The notes below the pieces were generated by a model. It was given only the letters and a program-made list of their open reading frames with translations, was not told the DNA's origin and did not search any database. 64,000 nt of DNA from Siminovitchia fortis (lineage in GTDB: Bacteria; Bacillota; Bacilli; Bacillales; Bacillaceae_C), in contig NZ_QYTU02000015.1 of the NCBI RefSeq assembly GCF_003605365.2, positions 1 through 64,000 of the forward strand, in the 5' to 3' direction. How positions within the stretch are numbered: the stretch's first letter is position 1; every line of letters begins with the position of its first letter. The translations under genes and the position numbers were made by a program. Below are positions 21,482 to 28,640 of the stretch, one piece after another.

Positions 21482-21550
21482 CCAGTTGTTGGTAATATTA
21501 AATTCGTATTTCTTTTTTTAAACGAAAAGACTCATGCTTATTAAAATTGT
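21482..21550 (+). repeat. right copy of a direct repeat flanking the ger region
   Basis: CCAGTTGTT, then ATTAAATTCGTATTTC and a T run, CTTATTAA and neighbouring bases match 17041-17110 with roughly 80 percent identity over the segment, by eye. Confidence 0.6.
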
Positions 21551-21607
21551 AAATAAAAGAGAAATTTTACGGAAGAAACTGAATTGAATTAAAAAAACCT
21601 GCCGGCT

Positions 21608-21733
21608 GAATGGGGCTGTCCTGAAAGTCATTTTTTAACTTTTGGACACCCTTTTCATGTTCTAAAAACCTTGATATATCAATTTTAAATTATTGAGTAT
21701 TAGGGGATTTCCACTTTTCGGACAGCCCCATTC
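21608..21733 (+). mobile_element. MITE-like element copy A (118-bp core)
   Basis: The core at 21612-21729 begins GGGGCTGTCCTGAAAG and ends CTTTTCGGACAGCCCC, so the termini are imperfect inverted repeats of 16 bp. GAAT/ATTC extend the palindrome outward. The element has no coding capacity. A second copy in the opposite orientation lies at 48272-48402 and aligns over its whole length with a few substitutions and small indels. The GGGGCTGTC ends resemble those of Bacillus insertion sequences, possibly IS1182-like (inference). Confidence 0.8.
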
Positions 21734-21832
21734 TCCCAATACCTCTTTTTCCATATATTTCTGGATTTCCTGGATTTCGCTCCAATAAAATAGTTTAATA
21801 GAGATATAACAAATAAAAGAGGGGGTATACAT

Positions 21833-22278
21833 ATGGACTTATCTTATCAACACATCCTTGTTGCAGTCGACGGCTCTGAGCCTGCGGAATGGGCTTTCAG
21901 GAAAGGGATTGAGGCGGCGAGTGGAACAACGCCGCGTTGAACCTTGTTCATGTGGTGGACACGAGCCATTACCGCGGAATTGAAATGTACGATATGAATT
22001 TTAAAAAGAAGGCCATAAGTCAGGCCCAGGAGCTTCTGGATCGCTACGCTCAGCAGGCGAAGGAACAAGGTCTTGAAAAAGTGGAGACAATTGTTGAGGA
22101 AGGATCACCAAAAACAGTCATTACAAAACAAGCTGCAAAAAAGGTCAATGCAGACTTGATCATCTGTGGAGCGACAGGGATCAATGCGGTAGAAAGAATG
22201 TTTCTTGGAAGTATATCCGAACATATTACACGCCATGCCAAGTGCGATGTGCTTGTAGTAAGAACCGAAAAGAAATAA
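21833..22278 (+). pseudogene. universal stress protein (UspA family), frameshifted
   Basis: The first 35 codons encode the UspA N-terminus (HILVAVDGSEPAEWAFRKGIE) and then hit a stop at about 21936. Shifting by one base near 21920-21930 restores an uninterrupted frame (NNAALNLVHVVDTSHYRG) to the family C-terminus (ATGINAVERMFLGSISEHI, CDVLVV). One added base gives exactly 149 codons, the normal length. The ATG has a good GGGGGTATAC site. It is either a recent pseudogene or a sequencing error. The ATP-binding G-x2-G-x9-G(S) motif is GATG...LGSIS. Confidence 0.8.
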
Positions 22279-22378
22279 ACAGAAATTCCATGGGAGAAAG
22301 CAAGATATATGAGACTACCCAAACAGACTGGGGCGGTCACATTTTTATTGGAAATTATTTTATTTAGAAAATTACGTA

Positions 22379-22407
22379 TTGACATGCAATTGCGGTGCAT
22401 ATATAAT
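22379..22407 (+). promoter_or_regulatory. promoter of the riboswitch-controlled Mo-hydroxylase operon
   Basis: A perfect consensus TTGACA-N17-TATAAT. Within the spacer, ATGCA and TGCAT form a small inverted repeat that could bind a regulator. Transcription would begin near 22414, 38 bases before the aptamer. Confidence 0.85.
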
Positions 22408-22451
22408 TAAGGCGAAATCATCAAGTTCAGGCATACTTTTTACATAGGCCA

Positions 22452-22518
22452 TTTTCGTATAACCCCGCTGTTCGGTGCGGGGGTTTCTACAGGGAACCGT
22501 AAACCTTAGCTACGAAAA
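22452..22518 (+). ncRNA. purine (guanine-type) riboswitch aptamer, variant
   Basis: P1 is TTTTCGTA (22452-22459) with TACGAAAA (22511-22518), a perfect 8-bp stem. J1/2 has TATAA. P2 is CCCCGC with GCGGGG, and L2 contains the CGG needed for the loop kiss. J2/3 is the invariant GTTTCTAC and L3 is ACCGTAAA. The base before the 3' P1 strand (22510) is C, equal to C74 of guanine riboswitches (adenine types have U). P3 is one base short compared with xpt, and J3/1 reads AGC instead of GAC, so the pocket may be altered. Confidence 0.88.
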
Positions 22519-22561
22519 GGCGCTTTCTTATTTTGGAAGGCTCCTTTTTGTAGCTTTTTTT
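22508..22561 (+). terminator. riboswitch-controlled terminator
   Basis: AGCTACGAAAAGG (22508-22520) pairs with CCTTTTTGTAGCT (22543-22555) over 13 bp with one G-U, followed by seven T. Its 5' arm contains the whole 3' strand of aptamer P1, so aptamer and terminator exclude each other. Ligand binding should prevent termination and switch the operon ON. Confidence 0.85.
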
Positions 22562-22672
22562 ATTTTCTGCTTCCAGTAAACTTCACTTCAGGTTCCTTCA
22601 TGTAAATCCCCGCAACAGGACTTCTTGCGATGCAAAATGGCCCTATACAAAAAACGTATGGAGGTCGATCTC

Positions 22673-23158
22673 TTGAAAACAATCAAATTTGAGGTCAACG
22701 GACAGGAAACGTCTGTCACCTGCCCGCCCAGCCTGCCGCTGCTTGACGTATTGCGTGATGAACTGCAATTGACCGGCAGCAAGGAATGCTGCGGAAAGGG
22801 AGAGTGCGGTTCATGTACTGTCCTTGTAAATGGTGAAGCCGTCTGCTCATGTCTTATACTGGCGGGTCAAGTAGAAAATGAAAGCGTTGTCACCGTTGAG
22901 GGAATTGGGCAAACAACAAGCATGGATCCGATCCAACAGGCTTTCTGCGACGAAGGAGCCACGCAATGCGGGTACTGCACACCGGGATTCATTGTCATGG
23001 CCAGGTCGTTTTTGGACAGCATCGATCATGTTCCGGCAGTAGATGAAGTCATGAAGGCATTAAGCGGAAACCTTTGCCGGTGCACCGGATATACGAAGAT
23101 CATAAAAGCCGTACAGACCGCTGCAAAGAAACAGTCATTGAAGGAAATTCCCAATTGA
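22673..23158 (+). CDS. xanthine dehydrogenase-type [2Fe-2S] subunit
   Basis: This is the small iron-sulfur subunit of a molybdenum hydroxylase, passing electrons from the Mo site to FAD. The 161-residue protein has a plant-type ferredoxin domain with ECCGKGECGSC and a later Cys in VNGEAVCSC, then the all-helical second cluster domain with QCGYCTPGF and NLCRCTGY. The start is the TTG eight bases after GGAGG. Upstream in-frame ATGs would overlap that site. It is comparable to PucE of B. subtilis. It is the first gene after the riboswitch terminator and overlaps the next gene by 4 bp. Confidence 0.93.
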   Translation: MKTIKFEVNGQETSVTCPPSLPLLDVLRDELQLTGSKECCGKGECGSCTVLVNGEAVCSCLILAGQVENESVVTVEGIGQTTSMDPIQQAFCDEGATQCGYCTPGFIVMARSFLDSIDHVPAVDEVMKALSGNLCRCTGYTKIIKAVQTAAKKQSLKEIPN

Positions 23159-24630
23159 ATGAATTCAAAACTGCGGGCATCCTGCTTGCAGCCGGCATGT
23201 CCAGCCGCATGGGACAGTTAAAAGCACTGCTTCCATGGGAAGGGAGAACCCTGATCCAATACCAGATTGAGCAGATGAAAAAAGCGGGTACTGATGAAAT
23301 AATCGTGATCCTTGGTTACCAGGCGGAAAGGCTCCAAAACATCATATCAGCTTTTCATGTAAAAACAGTCATAAACGAAAAATATGAGCAGGGAAAAAGT
23401 TCATCCATCAGAAAGGGAATTTCCAGCCTTCAAGAAGAGGCGGAGGGGATTTTTATTTCTGCCGTAGATCAGCCTGTCCCTGCAGGCGTTTTGAATAAAA
23501 TGATAAAGCATCTGAAAGAAACCGGGGCAGCAGCTGTCATTCCGATATACAAAAATAAGCGGGGGCACCCTATTTTGTTTCATGAATCCATTAAGAATGA
23601 TCTGCTGCTTATTAATGAAGAGACACTGGGACTCAGAGGTGTAATCAGCAAGTTTCAACAGCAAACTGCTTACCTGGATGTGAATGACCCATCCGTTCTT
23701 TTCAATTTCAATAAACCGGAAGAATATTTTACAAGCGACAGGAGGCTTCAAATGAAAGTATCCGAGATTGATGTGGTCACACCAAAATCAGTGAAAGAAT
23801 GCCTGTATTTTTTAAGTGATAAGGAGAAAAGGGTCCGCCTCTTAGCCGGCGGAACGGATGCCGTTGTGCGGATGAAAGACGGCATTGGGAGGCCCGAAAC
23901 CTGGATCAATATAAAGGGAATGGACTCCCTTCGGTACATTCGCGAAGAGAGCGACGGGATCCATATCGGGCCGCTGACGACACATACAGATATCATCCGT
24001 TCAGCGCTTCTATGGGAAAAAGCCGATGTACTGGCATCCGCTTCAAACGAAGTGGGCGGGATCCAGATTCAGAATATGGGGACAATTGGAGGCAACCTGG
24101 GAACAGCATCGCCAGCAGGCGATACGATTCCTCCCCTGTTTGTGCTTGATGCCCAAATTGAGCTTAGCTCCCTTCATAGTAAGAGGATTGTCCCAATTAC
24201 AGAGTTTTTTAATGGACCCGGAAATACTGTTCTGCAGCCGGGAGAAATGATTACGAACATCATCATCCGCCCTCAGGCGGAAAATGAAATTGGCATATTT
24301 GAAAAGCTGGGCCCTAGAAAAGCGCAGTCCATTTCGATCGTCAATGTGGCCATCTCTTTGAAAATGGGCGAAGGGCCGCGCGAGTGCCTTGAGGGAAAAA
24401 TCGCCTTTGGTTCGGCAGGGCCTACAATCATCCGGGCAGCCAAATGTGAAAGGATGCTCAGCCTGGGCCCTCTCTATGACAACACAATCAGGGATATAGC
24501 GGATATTGCCTGGAAGGAAGTCATGCCGATCACGGATGGAAGGGCAACGGCGAAATACAGAAGAAGCATGGCGAGCGCTTTATTGGCAAGAGGATTATAT
24601 CGGTTGATGAAAAGGTGGGATGAGAAATGA
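23155..24630 (+). CDS. fusion of MocA-like nucleotidyltransferase and FAD-binding subunit of a Mo hydroxylase
   Basis: Residues 1 to about 195 form a MobA/MocA-like nucleotidyltransferase (GILLAAGMSSRMG, SAVDQP, RGHPILF) that would make the dinucleotide form of molybdopterin, like B. subtilis PucB. From residue 200 the same frame encodes a complete FAD subunit (LLAGGTDAVVRMK, GTIGGNLGTASPAGDT), like PucC. No stop separates them. However, AGGAGG stands seven bases before an ATG at residue 200 (23752), so a separate FAD subunit may also be made. The start is a TTG overlapping the previous stop, after AAGGAAA. A 4-bp overlap couples it to the Mo subunit gene. Confidence 0.85.
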   Translation: MNEFKTAGILLAAGMSSRMGQLKALLPWEGRTLIQYQIEQMKKAGTDEIIVILGYQAERLQNIISAFHVKTVINEKYEQGKSSSIRKGISSLQEEAEGIFISAVDQPVPAGVLNKMIKHLKETGAAAVIPIYKNKRGHPILFHESIKNDLLLINEETLGLRGVISKFQQQTAYLDVNDPSVLFNFNKPEEYFTSDRRLQMKVSEIDVVTPKSVKECLYFLSDKEKRVRLLAGGTDAVVRMKDGIGRPETWINIKGMDSLRYIREESDGIHIGPLTTHTDIIRSALLWEKADVLASASNEVGGIQIQNMGTIGGNLGTASPAGDTIPPLFVLDAQIELSSLHSKRIVPITEFFNGPGNTVLQPGEMITNIIIRPQAENEIGIFEKLGPRKAQSISIVNVAISLKMGEGPRECLEGKIAFGSAGPTIIRAAKCERMLSLGPLYDNTIRDIADIAWKEVMPITDGRATAKYRRSMASALLARGLYRLMKRWDEK

Positions 24631-26963
24631 GCCGACAAATGGAGGAAATTAAAAAATCCGGCACAGATAAAAAACTGAAATGGGTCGGCAAACCGGTCAA
24701 AAGAATTGACGGCCCTGAAAAAGTGACCGGAGAACAAAAATATATGACAGATTACCATTACCCCAATATGGTTTGGGGTAAAGTCCTCCGTTCCAGATAT
24801 CCGTTTGCAAAAATAAAGTCCATCGATATATCGAAAGCTGAGGGACATCCTGAGGTAATCTGTGTTTTAACACATGAAGATGTACCCGGCTTTAACGGAT
24901 TCGGAATCGTCACGCCTGATCAGCCCGTGCTATGTGAAGATATCGTCAGATGTACAGGGGATGCCGTTGCCCTTGTCGCAGCGGAAACACTTGAAGCCGC
25001 GGAAGAAGCGATTGGCCTGATTGAAGTCGATTATGAACCTTTGGAAGCCGTGACCGATCCTGAAAGCGCCATGGTCCAGGGAGCTCCGCAGCTTCATCCC
25101 GACGGAAACATCCACAGCCATGTGGTGATCAAAAACGGTGATGTCGACAAAGGGTTTGAAGAGGCAGACTTCATCTTTGAAAATACATTTTATTCACCGC
25201 GGCAAATGCATGCATTCCTTGAAACGGAAGGCGGATGGGGGAAAGTTGAAGAGGACGGCTCCCTGACGATTCAATGCCCCGGCCAATATGGCCATCGCGA
25301 TAAGCTTCAAATCGCCCGGGCCCTTGCTCTCAACCCTGAGCGCATTCACATCCATTCCAGCCCGAATGGCGGGGGCTTCGGCGGAAAAGACGAAATCACC
25401 GTCCAAATTTATTTGGCATTGCTGGCTTTAAATACGGACGGAAGGCCGGTGAAACTTCATTTGTCGCGTGAAGAATCGGTTGTGGCCGGCATTAAGCGCC
25501 ATCCATTTAAAGTCACGGTGAAAACCGGGGCGAAAAAAGACGGAACTATCGTGGCCCATAAAGTTCGTGCGGTAGGTGATACAGGGGCGTACGCTTCACT
25601 TGGCGGAGCCGTTATAGCATTGGCCATAGAGCATGCCGCGGGACCATATAAAATCCCGAATGTCGATATGGAAGGTTTTTGCGTTTATACGAATAACGGC
25701 ATAGCGGGTGCCTTTCGTGGATTCGGGGTCAATCAGGTCTGCGTCGGAATCGAGACGCATATTGACATGCTGGCGGAAAAAACGGGGCTTGATCCGATTG
25801 AAATCAGAAAGAAAAATGCCTATCGCCAGGGGGAAGTATCCAGTCTGGGTCATGTCGTCAAATCAAGTGTCGGCACCATAGAAACCTTGGAGAAGGCAAA
25901 AGAGTGTGATCTTTGGGCTAATCGGGACCTTTATAAATCACAGGCAAGCGAACCGTGGAAAAAACGCGGGGTGGCTCTTGCGACTTCCTTTCACGCAGTC
26001 GGAATGGGACTTCGGACTCCGGATTACGGGGCAGCCTCGATTGAGTTGTTGGAAGATGGGAGATTCAAAGTCGGCTTGGCCATTGAAGAAATCGGGACCG
26101 GCAATGGAACGGTATATGCCCAAGTGGCAGCCGAGTGCTTAAAATGTGATATCGGCAATATCGTGGTCATCCAAGGCGATACGAAGGAAACGTTGGACAG
26201 CGGAACCATTTCGGCATCGCGGTCAACCTATACCGGAGGCCGCGCCATTGCAACAGCCGCACCGAATATGGTCAGCCTGATGTCCGAAACGGCAGCAGAA
26301 ATATTGGGAGTAGGTTCAGATCAAATCGAAGTCGTGGAGAATAAACTGATTGCAGCAGGAAATGAAAGCCGGTCCGTTTCCTATAGGGAGATTTATGATG
26401 CGCTGAGGGAAAAAAATCAATCGACACGGGTCGAAGGGCACTTCTATTTTCCGCGTGAAAAGAAGGAATTGAAAAATTCCGGAGGGGCGCCGCATCATTT
26501 ATACGGTTATATGACCCATGTCGTGATGGTTGAAGTGGATACTTTGACGGGTGAAACGGACGTTTTGAAAGTCGTCGCCATTCCTGATGTGGGAAAGGTG
26601 TTGAATCCCCAAGGTTTGGAAGGGCAGGCGGAAGGCGGAGCCATTATGGGGATTGGCTACACTTTGTATGAAGACGTCATCATGAAGGATGGTTATCACC
26701 AAACGAGAAACCTGACAGATTATATCATCCCGACCATCCGGGAAACCCCTGTGATTGAAACGATTCCGGTGGAATCAATGGAGTCATCCGGCCCATTTGG
26801 AGCCAAGGGTATTGCAGAGGTTGTCATGATTCCGATCATTCCCGCGATTTTGAATGCCATTCATGATGCAGTAGGCGTCAGAATCAAAAAGCTGCCGGCC
26901 AAACCGGAACAAATTTTTCAGGCGATTCAGGAGTCAAAGTCACATGAACTTGTTTCGGGGTGA
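24627..26963 (+). CDS. molybdenum-cofactor-binding catalytic subunit, xanthine dehydrogenase family
   Basis: The 778-residue large subunit carries the Mo active site. It has the aldehyde oxidase/xanthine dehydrogenase N-terminal hammerhead domain (WVGKPVKRIDGPEKVTG), the cofactor segments NGGGFGGKDE and GAFRGFGVNQ, and the C-terminal GAKGIAE segment with the general-base Glu. GAFRGFG is the xanthine dehydrogenase pattern rather than the CO dehydrogenase AYRCSFR. Comparable to PucD. Purine hydroxylation (hypoxanthine, xanthine) is inferred from the family and from the purine-type riboswitch; other N-heterocycles are possible. The ATGA start overlaps the upstream stop. Confidence 0.92.
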   Translation: MSRQMEEIKKSGTDKKLKWVGKPVKRIDGPEKVTGEQKYMTDYHYPNMVWGKVLRSRYPFAKIKSIDISKAEGHPEVICVLTHEDVPGFNGFGIVTPDQPVLCEDIVRCTGDAVALVAAETLEAAEEAIGLIEVDYEPLEAVTDPESAMVQGAPQLHPDGNIHSHVVIKNGDVDKGFEEADFIFENTFYSPRQMHAFLETEGGWGKVEEDGSLTIQCPGQYGHRDKLQIARALALNPERIHIHSSPNGGGFGGKDEITVQIYLALLALNTDGRPVKLHLSREESVVAGIKRHPFKVTVKTGAKKDGTIVAHKVRAVGDTGAYASLGGAVIALAIEHAAGPYKIPNVDMEGFCVYTNNGIAGAFRGFGVNQVCVGIETHIDMLAEKTGLDPIEIRKKNAYRQGEVSSLGHVVKSSVGTIETLEKAKECDLWANRDLYKSQASEPWKKRGVALATSFHAVGMGLRTPDYGAASIELLEDGRFKVGLAIEEIGTGNGTVYAQVAAECLKCDIGNIVVIQGDTKETLDSGTISASRSTYTGGRAIATAAPNMVSLMSETAAEILGVGSDQIEVVENKLIAAGNESRSVSYREIYDALREKNQSTRVEGHFYFPREKKELKNSGGAPHHLYGYMTHVVMVEVDTLTGETDVLKVVAIPDVGKVLNPQGLEGQAEGGAIMGIGYTLYEDVIMKDGYHQTRNLTDYIIPTIRETPVIETIPVESMESSGPFGAKGIAEVVMIPIIPAILNAIHDAVGVRIKKLPAKPEQIFQAIQESKSHELVSG

Positions 26964-26972
26964 TGCATATTG

Positions 26973-27806
26973 ATGAGCAAACAAATGTATGAGCAGCTTT
27001 TGAAGGCTATCAAGGAACGCCGGGATGATGCCGCCCTTGTTACAATAACGAAGCATTCCGACGAATCGCTGATTGGCTCAAAGATTCTCATGCAGGAAGA
27101 CGGCATCCTTTCTGGCGACGCAGTCCTGTCTAAAGGGCTTCAAACAGTGGTTTTTGATCAAGTTTTGCCGTTTTTTAAAAAAGGGGTCACAAAGGCTATT
27201 CAATTTGAATATGGGGATTGTCAGATTGAATGTTATATGGAGGTGTTTCCGGTCCCCCCGCGTCTGATCGTGGCGGGTGCCGGCCATGTATCTGAGCCTG
27301 TGGCAGAGATCGGGAAAATGGCGGGCTTTCATGTTACGGTCATAGATGACCGCCCCGAGTTTGCAAACAGGGGGCGATTCCCCACAGCAGATGAAGTTGT
27401 CTGCACTTCATATGTCGAATTTTTCCAAAACCTCCCTGTCAATCCTAATACCTTTATTGTGTTGCTTACGAGGGGGCATAAGTTCGATGTTGTCAGTCTG
27501 CAGGAACTTTTAAGGAGGGAAGAGGCTATTGAACAGGAACAGCGGACGGCATATATCGGAATGATTGGGAGCAGGCGCCGGATATCCGGGGTTTTCGAAC
27601 AATTGAAAGATGAATTTTCCGATCACAATTTTACCAATATTTATTCTCCGGTGGGCCTGGACATTGGCGGACAGACGCCTGCAGAAATTGCTGTCAGCAT
27701 CATGGCTGAAATTTTAAAAGTGAAAAACGGAAAAAGCGGAAATTCATTGAAGGAGAAAATTCCAAGCTACTCGCAATTGAAGTTTAGGGAGAGAGTAAAG
27801 AAATGA
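26973..27806 (+). CDS. XdhC-family Mo-cofactor maturation protein (Rossmann-domain form)
   Basis: XdhC/PucA proteins bind the molybdenum cofactor, help its sulfuration and insert it into the hydroxylase. The 277-residue protein has a poorly conserved N-terminal XdhC_CoxI-like region without the GGGC motif (about 1-85) and a good C-terminal Rossmann domain (LIVAGAGHVSEPVAEIG, VIDDRPEFANRGRFP, YIGMIGSRRR, GLDIGGQTPAEIAVSIMAEI). A TTG three bases earlier is an alternative start. It overlaps the next gene, which supplies the missing domain, by 4 bp. Confidence 0.88.
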   Translation: MSKQMYEQLLKAIKERRDDAALVTITKHSDESLIGSKILMQEDGILSGDAVLSKGLQTVVFDQVLPFFKKGVTKAIQFEYGDCQIECYMEVFPVPPRLIVAGAGHVSEPVAEIGKMAGFHVTVIDDRPEFANRGRFPTADEVVCTSYVEFFQNLPVNPNTFIVLLTRGHKFDVVSLQELLRREEAIEQEQRTAYIGMIGSRRRISGVFEQLKDEFSDHNFTNIYSPVGLDIGGQTPAEIAVSIMAEILKVKNGKSGNSLKEKIPSYSQLKFRERVKK

Positions 27807-28123
27807 GCACTCTTGAATTTTTCGAAAAAGTCATGTCCATTCGGGAAAATGGGATCCGGGCAGCTGTCGCAACAATTATTCGCACAAAGGGGTCGACGCC
27901 GAGGGAGACTGGCGCAAAGATGCTCATTTATCCGGACGGCAAAATATTTGGAACGATCGGAGGCGGCTGCGGTGAGGGTGAAGTGATTGAAAAAGCCTTT
28001 GCCGTCATGGAAAAGGGGATTCCCCTCCAGCATCAGGTCGATTTGACGGAAGGCTTGATGTATGAGGATGGCGGTATTTGCGGCGGGATTATGGATGTGT
28101 TTATAGAGCCGGTGAATCAATAG
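27803..28123 (+). CDS. XdhC_CoxI-domain protein (N-terminal half of XdhC)
   Basis: The 106-residue protein consists only of the XdhC_CoxI domain, with TKGSTPRETGAKMLI, GTIGGGCGEGEV and the CGGIMDVFIEPV end. In most bacteria this domain is fused to the Rossmann domain. Here it is a separate gene after the Rossmann-domain gene, so two proteins probably act together on the cofactor. The ATGA start overlaps the previous stop. It is the last gene of the operon. Confidence 0.88.
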   Translation: MSTLEFFEKVMSIRENGIRAAVATIIRTKGSTPRETGAKMLIYPDGKIFGTIGGGCGEGEVIEKAFAVMEKGIPLQHQVDLTEGLMYEDGGICGGIMDVFIEPVNQ

Positions 28124-28124
28124 A

Positions 28125-28157
28125 AAGACAAGGATCCTGCAGAGGGATCCTTGTCTT
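28125..28157. repeat. 13-bp perfect hairpin after the Mo-hydroxylase operon
   Basis: AAGACAAGGATCC and GGATCCTTGTCTT form a perfect stem with a 7-base loop. It ends the operon, but no T run follows, so it may be an RNA-stabilising hairpin rather than an intrinsic terminator. Confidence 0.6.
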
Positions 28158-28208
28158 CTCTTAATCAGCGGAATTGTTTCTTTCGAAAAAAAGTCCCCTT
28201 TGTACGAT

Positions 28209-28239
28209 AAAAGCACAGATCATTAAGGGTCTGTGCTTA
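28209..28239 (-). terminator. terminator of the KGG-repeat protein gene
   Basis: Read on the minus strand, AAGCACAGA pairs with a CTGTGCTT arm and runs into TTTT. Confidence 0.65.
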
Positions 28240-28250
28240 ACTTTTGGCCA

Positions 28251-28463
28251 TTACTTATCGTCATGCTGCTCGGCGCGGGCTTTTCCGCCCTTATGGCCGA
28301 TCTCTTCGTAAAAGTCTTTGTCGTGATTTTTTGAAGTGGCCTCGCCGCCTTTGCGCCCGATTTCCTTGTAGAATTCTTTATCATGGTTGCGCGCAGTTGC
28401 TTCTCCGCCTTTTCGTCCTGCTTCTTCCACTGTCATTTTATGGTTATTCTTTTTGTCTGCCAT
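28251..28463 (-). CDS. KGG-repeat general stress protein (GsiB-like)
   Basis: The 70-residue, very hydrophilic protein has three repeats of the type EAGRKGGEAT..NHDKEFYxEIG, the KGG stress motif of GsiB and Con-10-like proteins. GsiB is a hydrophilin-like general stress protein under SigB control in B. subtilis. The ATG is preceded by AAAGGAGGAG. A sigma-B-like promoter (GTTTTA-N13-GGGAAT) lies upstream on the same strand, and a catalase gene is divergent. The molecular role is unknown; protection during stress or drying is inferred. Confidence 0.9.
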   Translation of the reverse strand: MADKKNNHKMTVEEAGRKGGEATARNHDKEFYKEIGRKGGEATSKNHDKDFYEEIGHKGGKARAEQHDDK

Positions 28464-28506
28464 TTCGAAACTCCTCCTTTCATGTAATGTGTGACTACTC
28501 TATTAA

Positions 28507-28531
28507 ATTCCCGGTCTTTGTTATTTAAAAC
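28507..28531 (-). promoter_or_regulatory. sigma-B-like promoter of the KGG gene
   Basis: On the minus strand GTTTTA, 13 bp, GGGAAT, close to the B. subtilis SigB consensus GTTTAA-N12-15-GGGTAT. It lies 44 bp before the start codon. Confidence 0.65.
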
Positions 28532-28574
28532 ATTTTTAATTTTTTTGCAGGGTGATAATGAAAAATCTTTTGAA

Positions 28575-28599
28575 GTTTTACAAAGGAAACAGAGGGTAG
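28575..28599 (+). promoter_or_regulatory. sigma-B-like promoter of katE
   Basis: GTTTTA, 13 bp, GGGTAG, ending 41 bp before the catalase start. Same spacing as the divergent promoter of the KGG gene. Confidence 0.65.
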
Positions 28600-28640
28600 T
28601 TGCTGTATATAGATTATTGTTGGGGAGGAATTATAAAAAA

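Noticed and set aside
28125-28157. Intrinsic terminator after the Mo-hydroxylase operon
   Set aside because: The stem is perfect but is followed by CTCTTAATC, without a T run; it was listed as a hairpin only.
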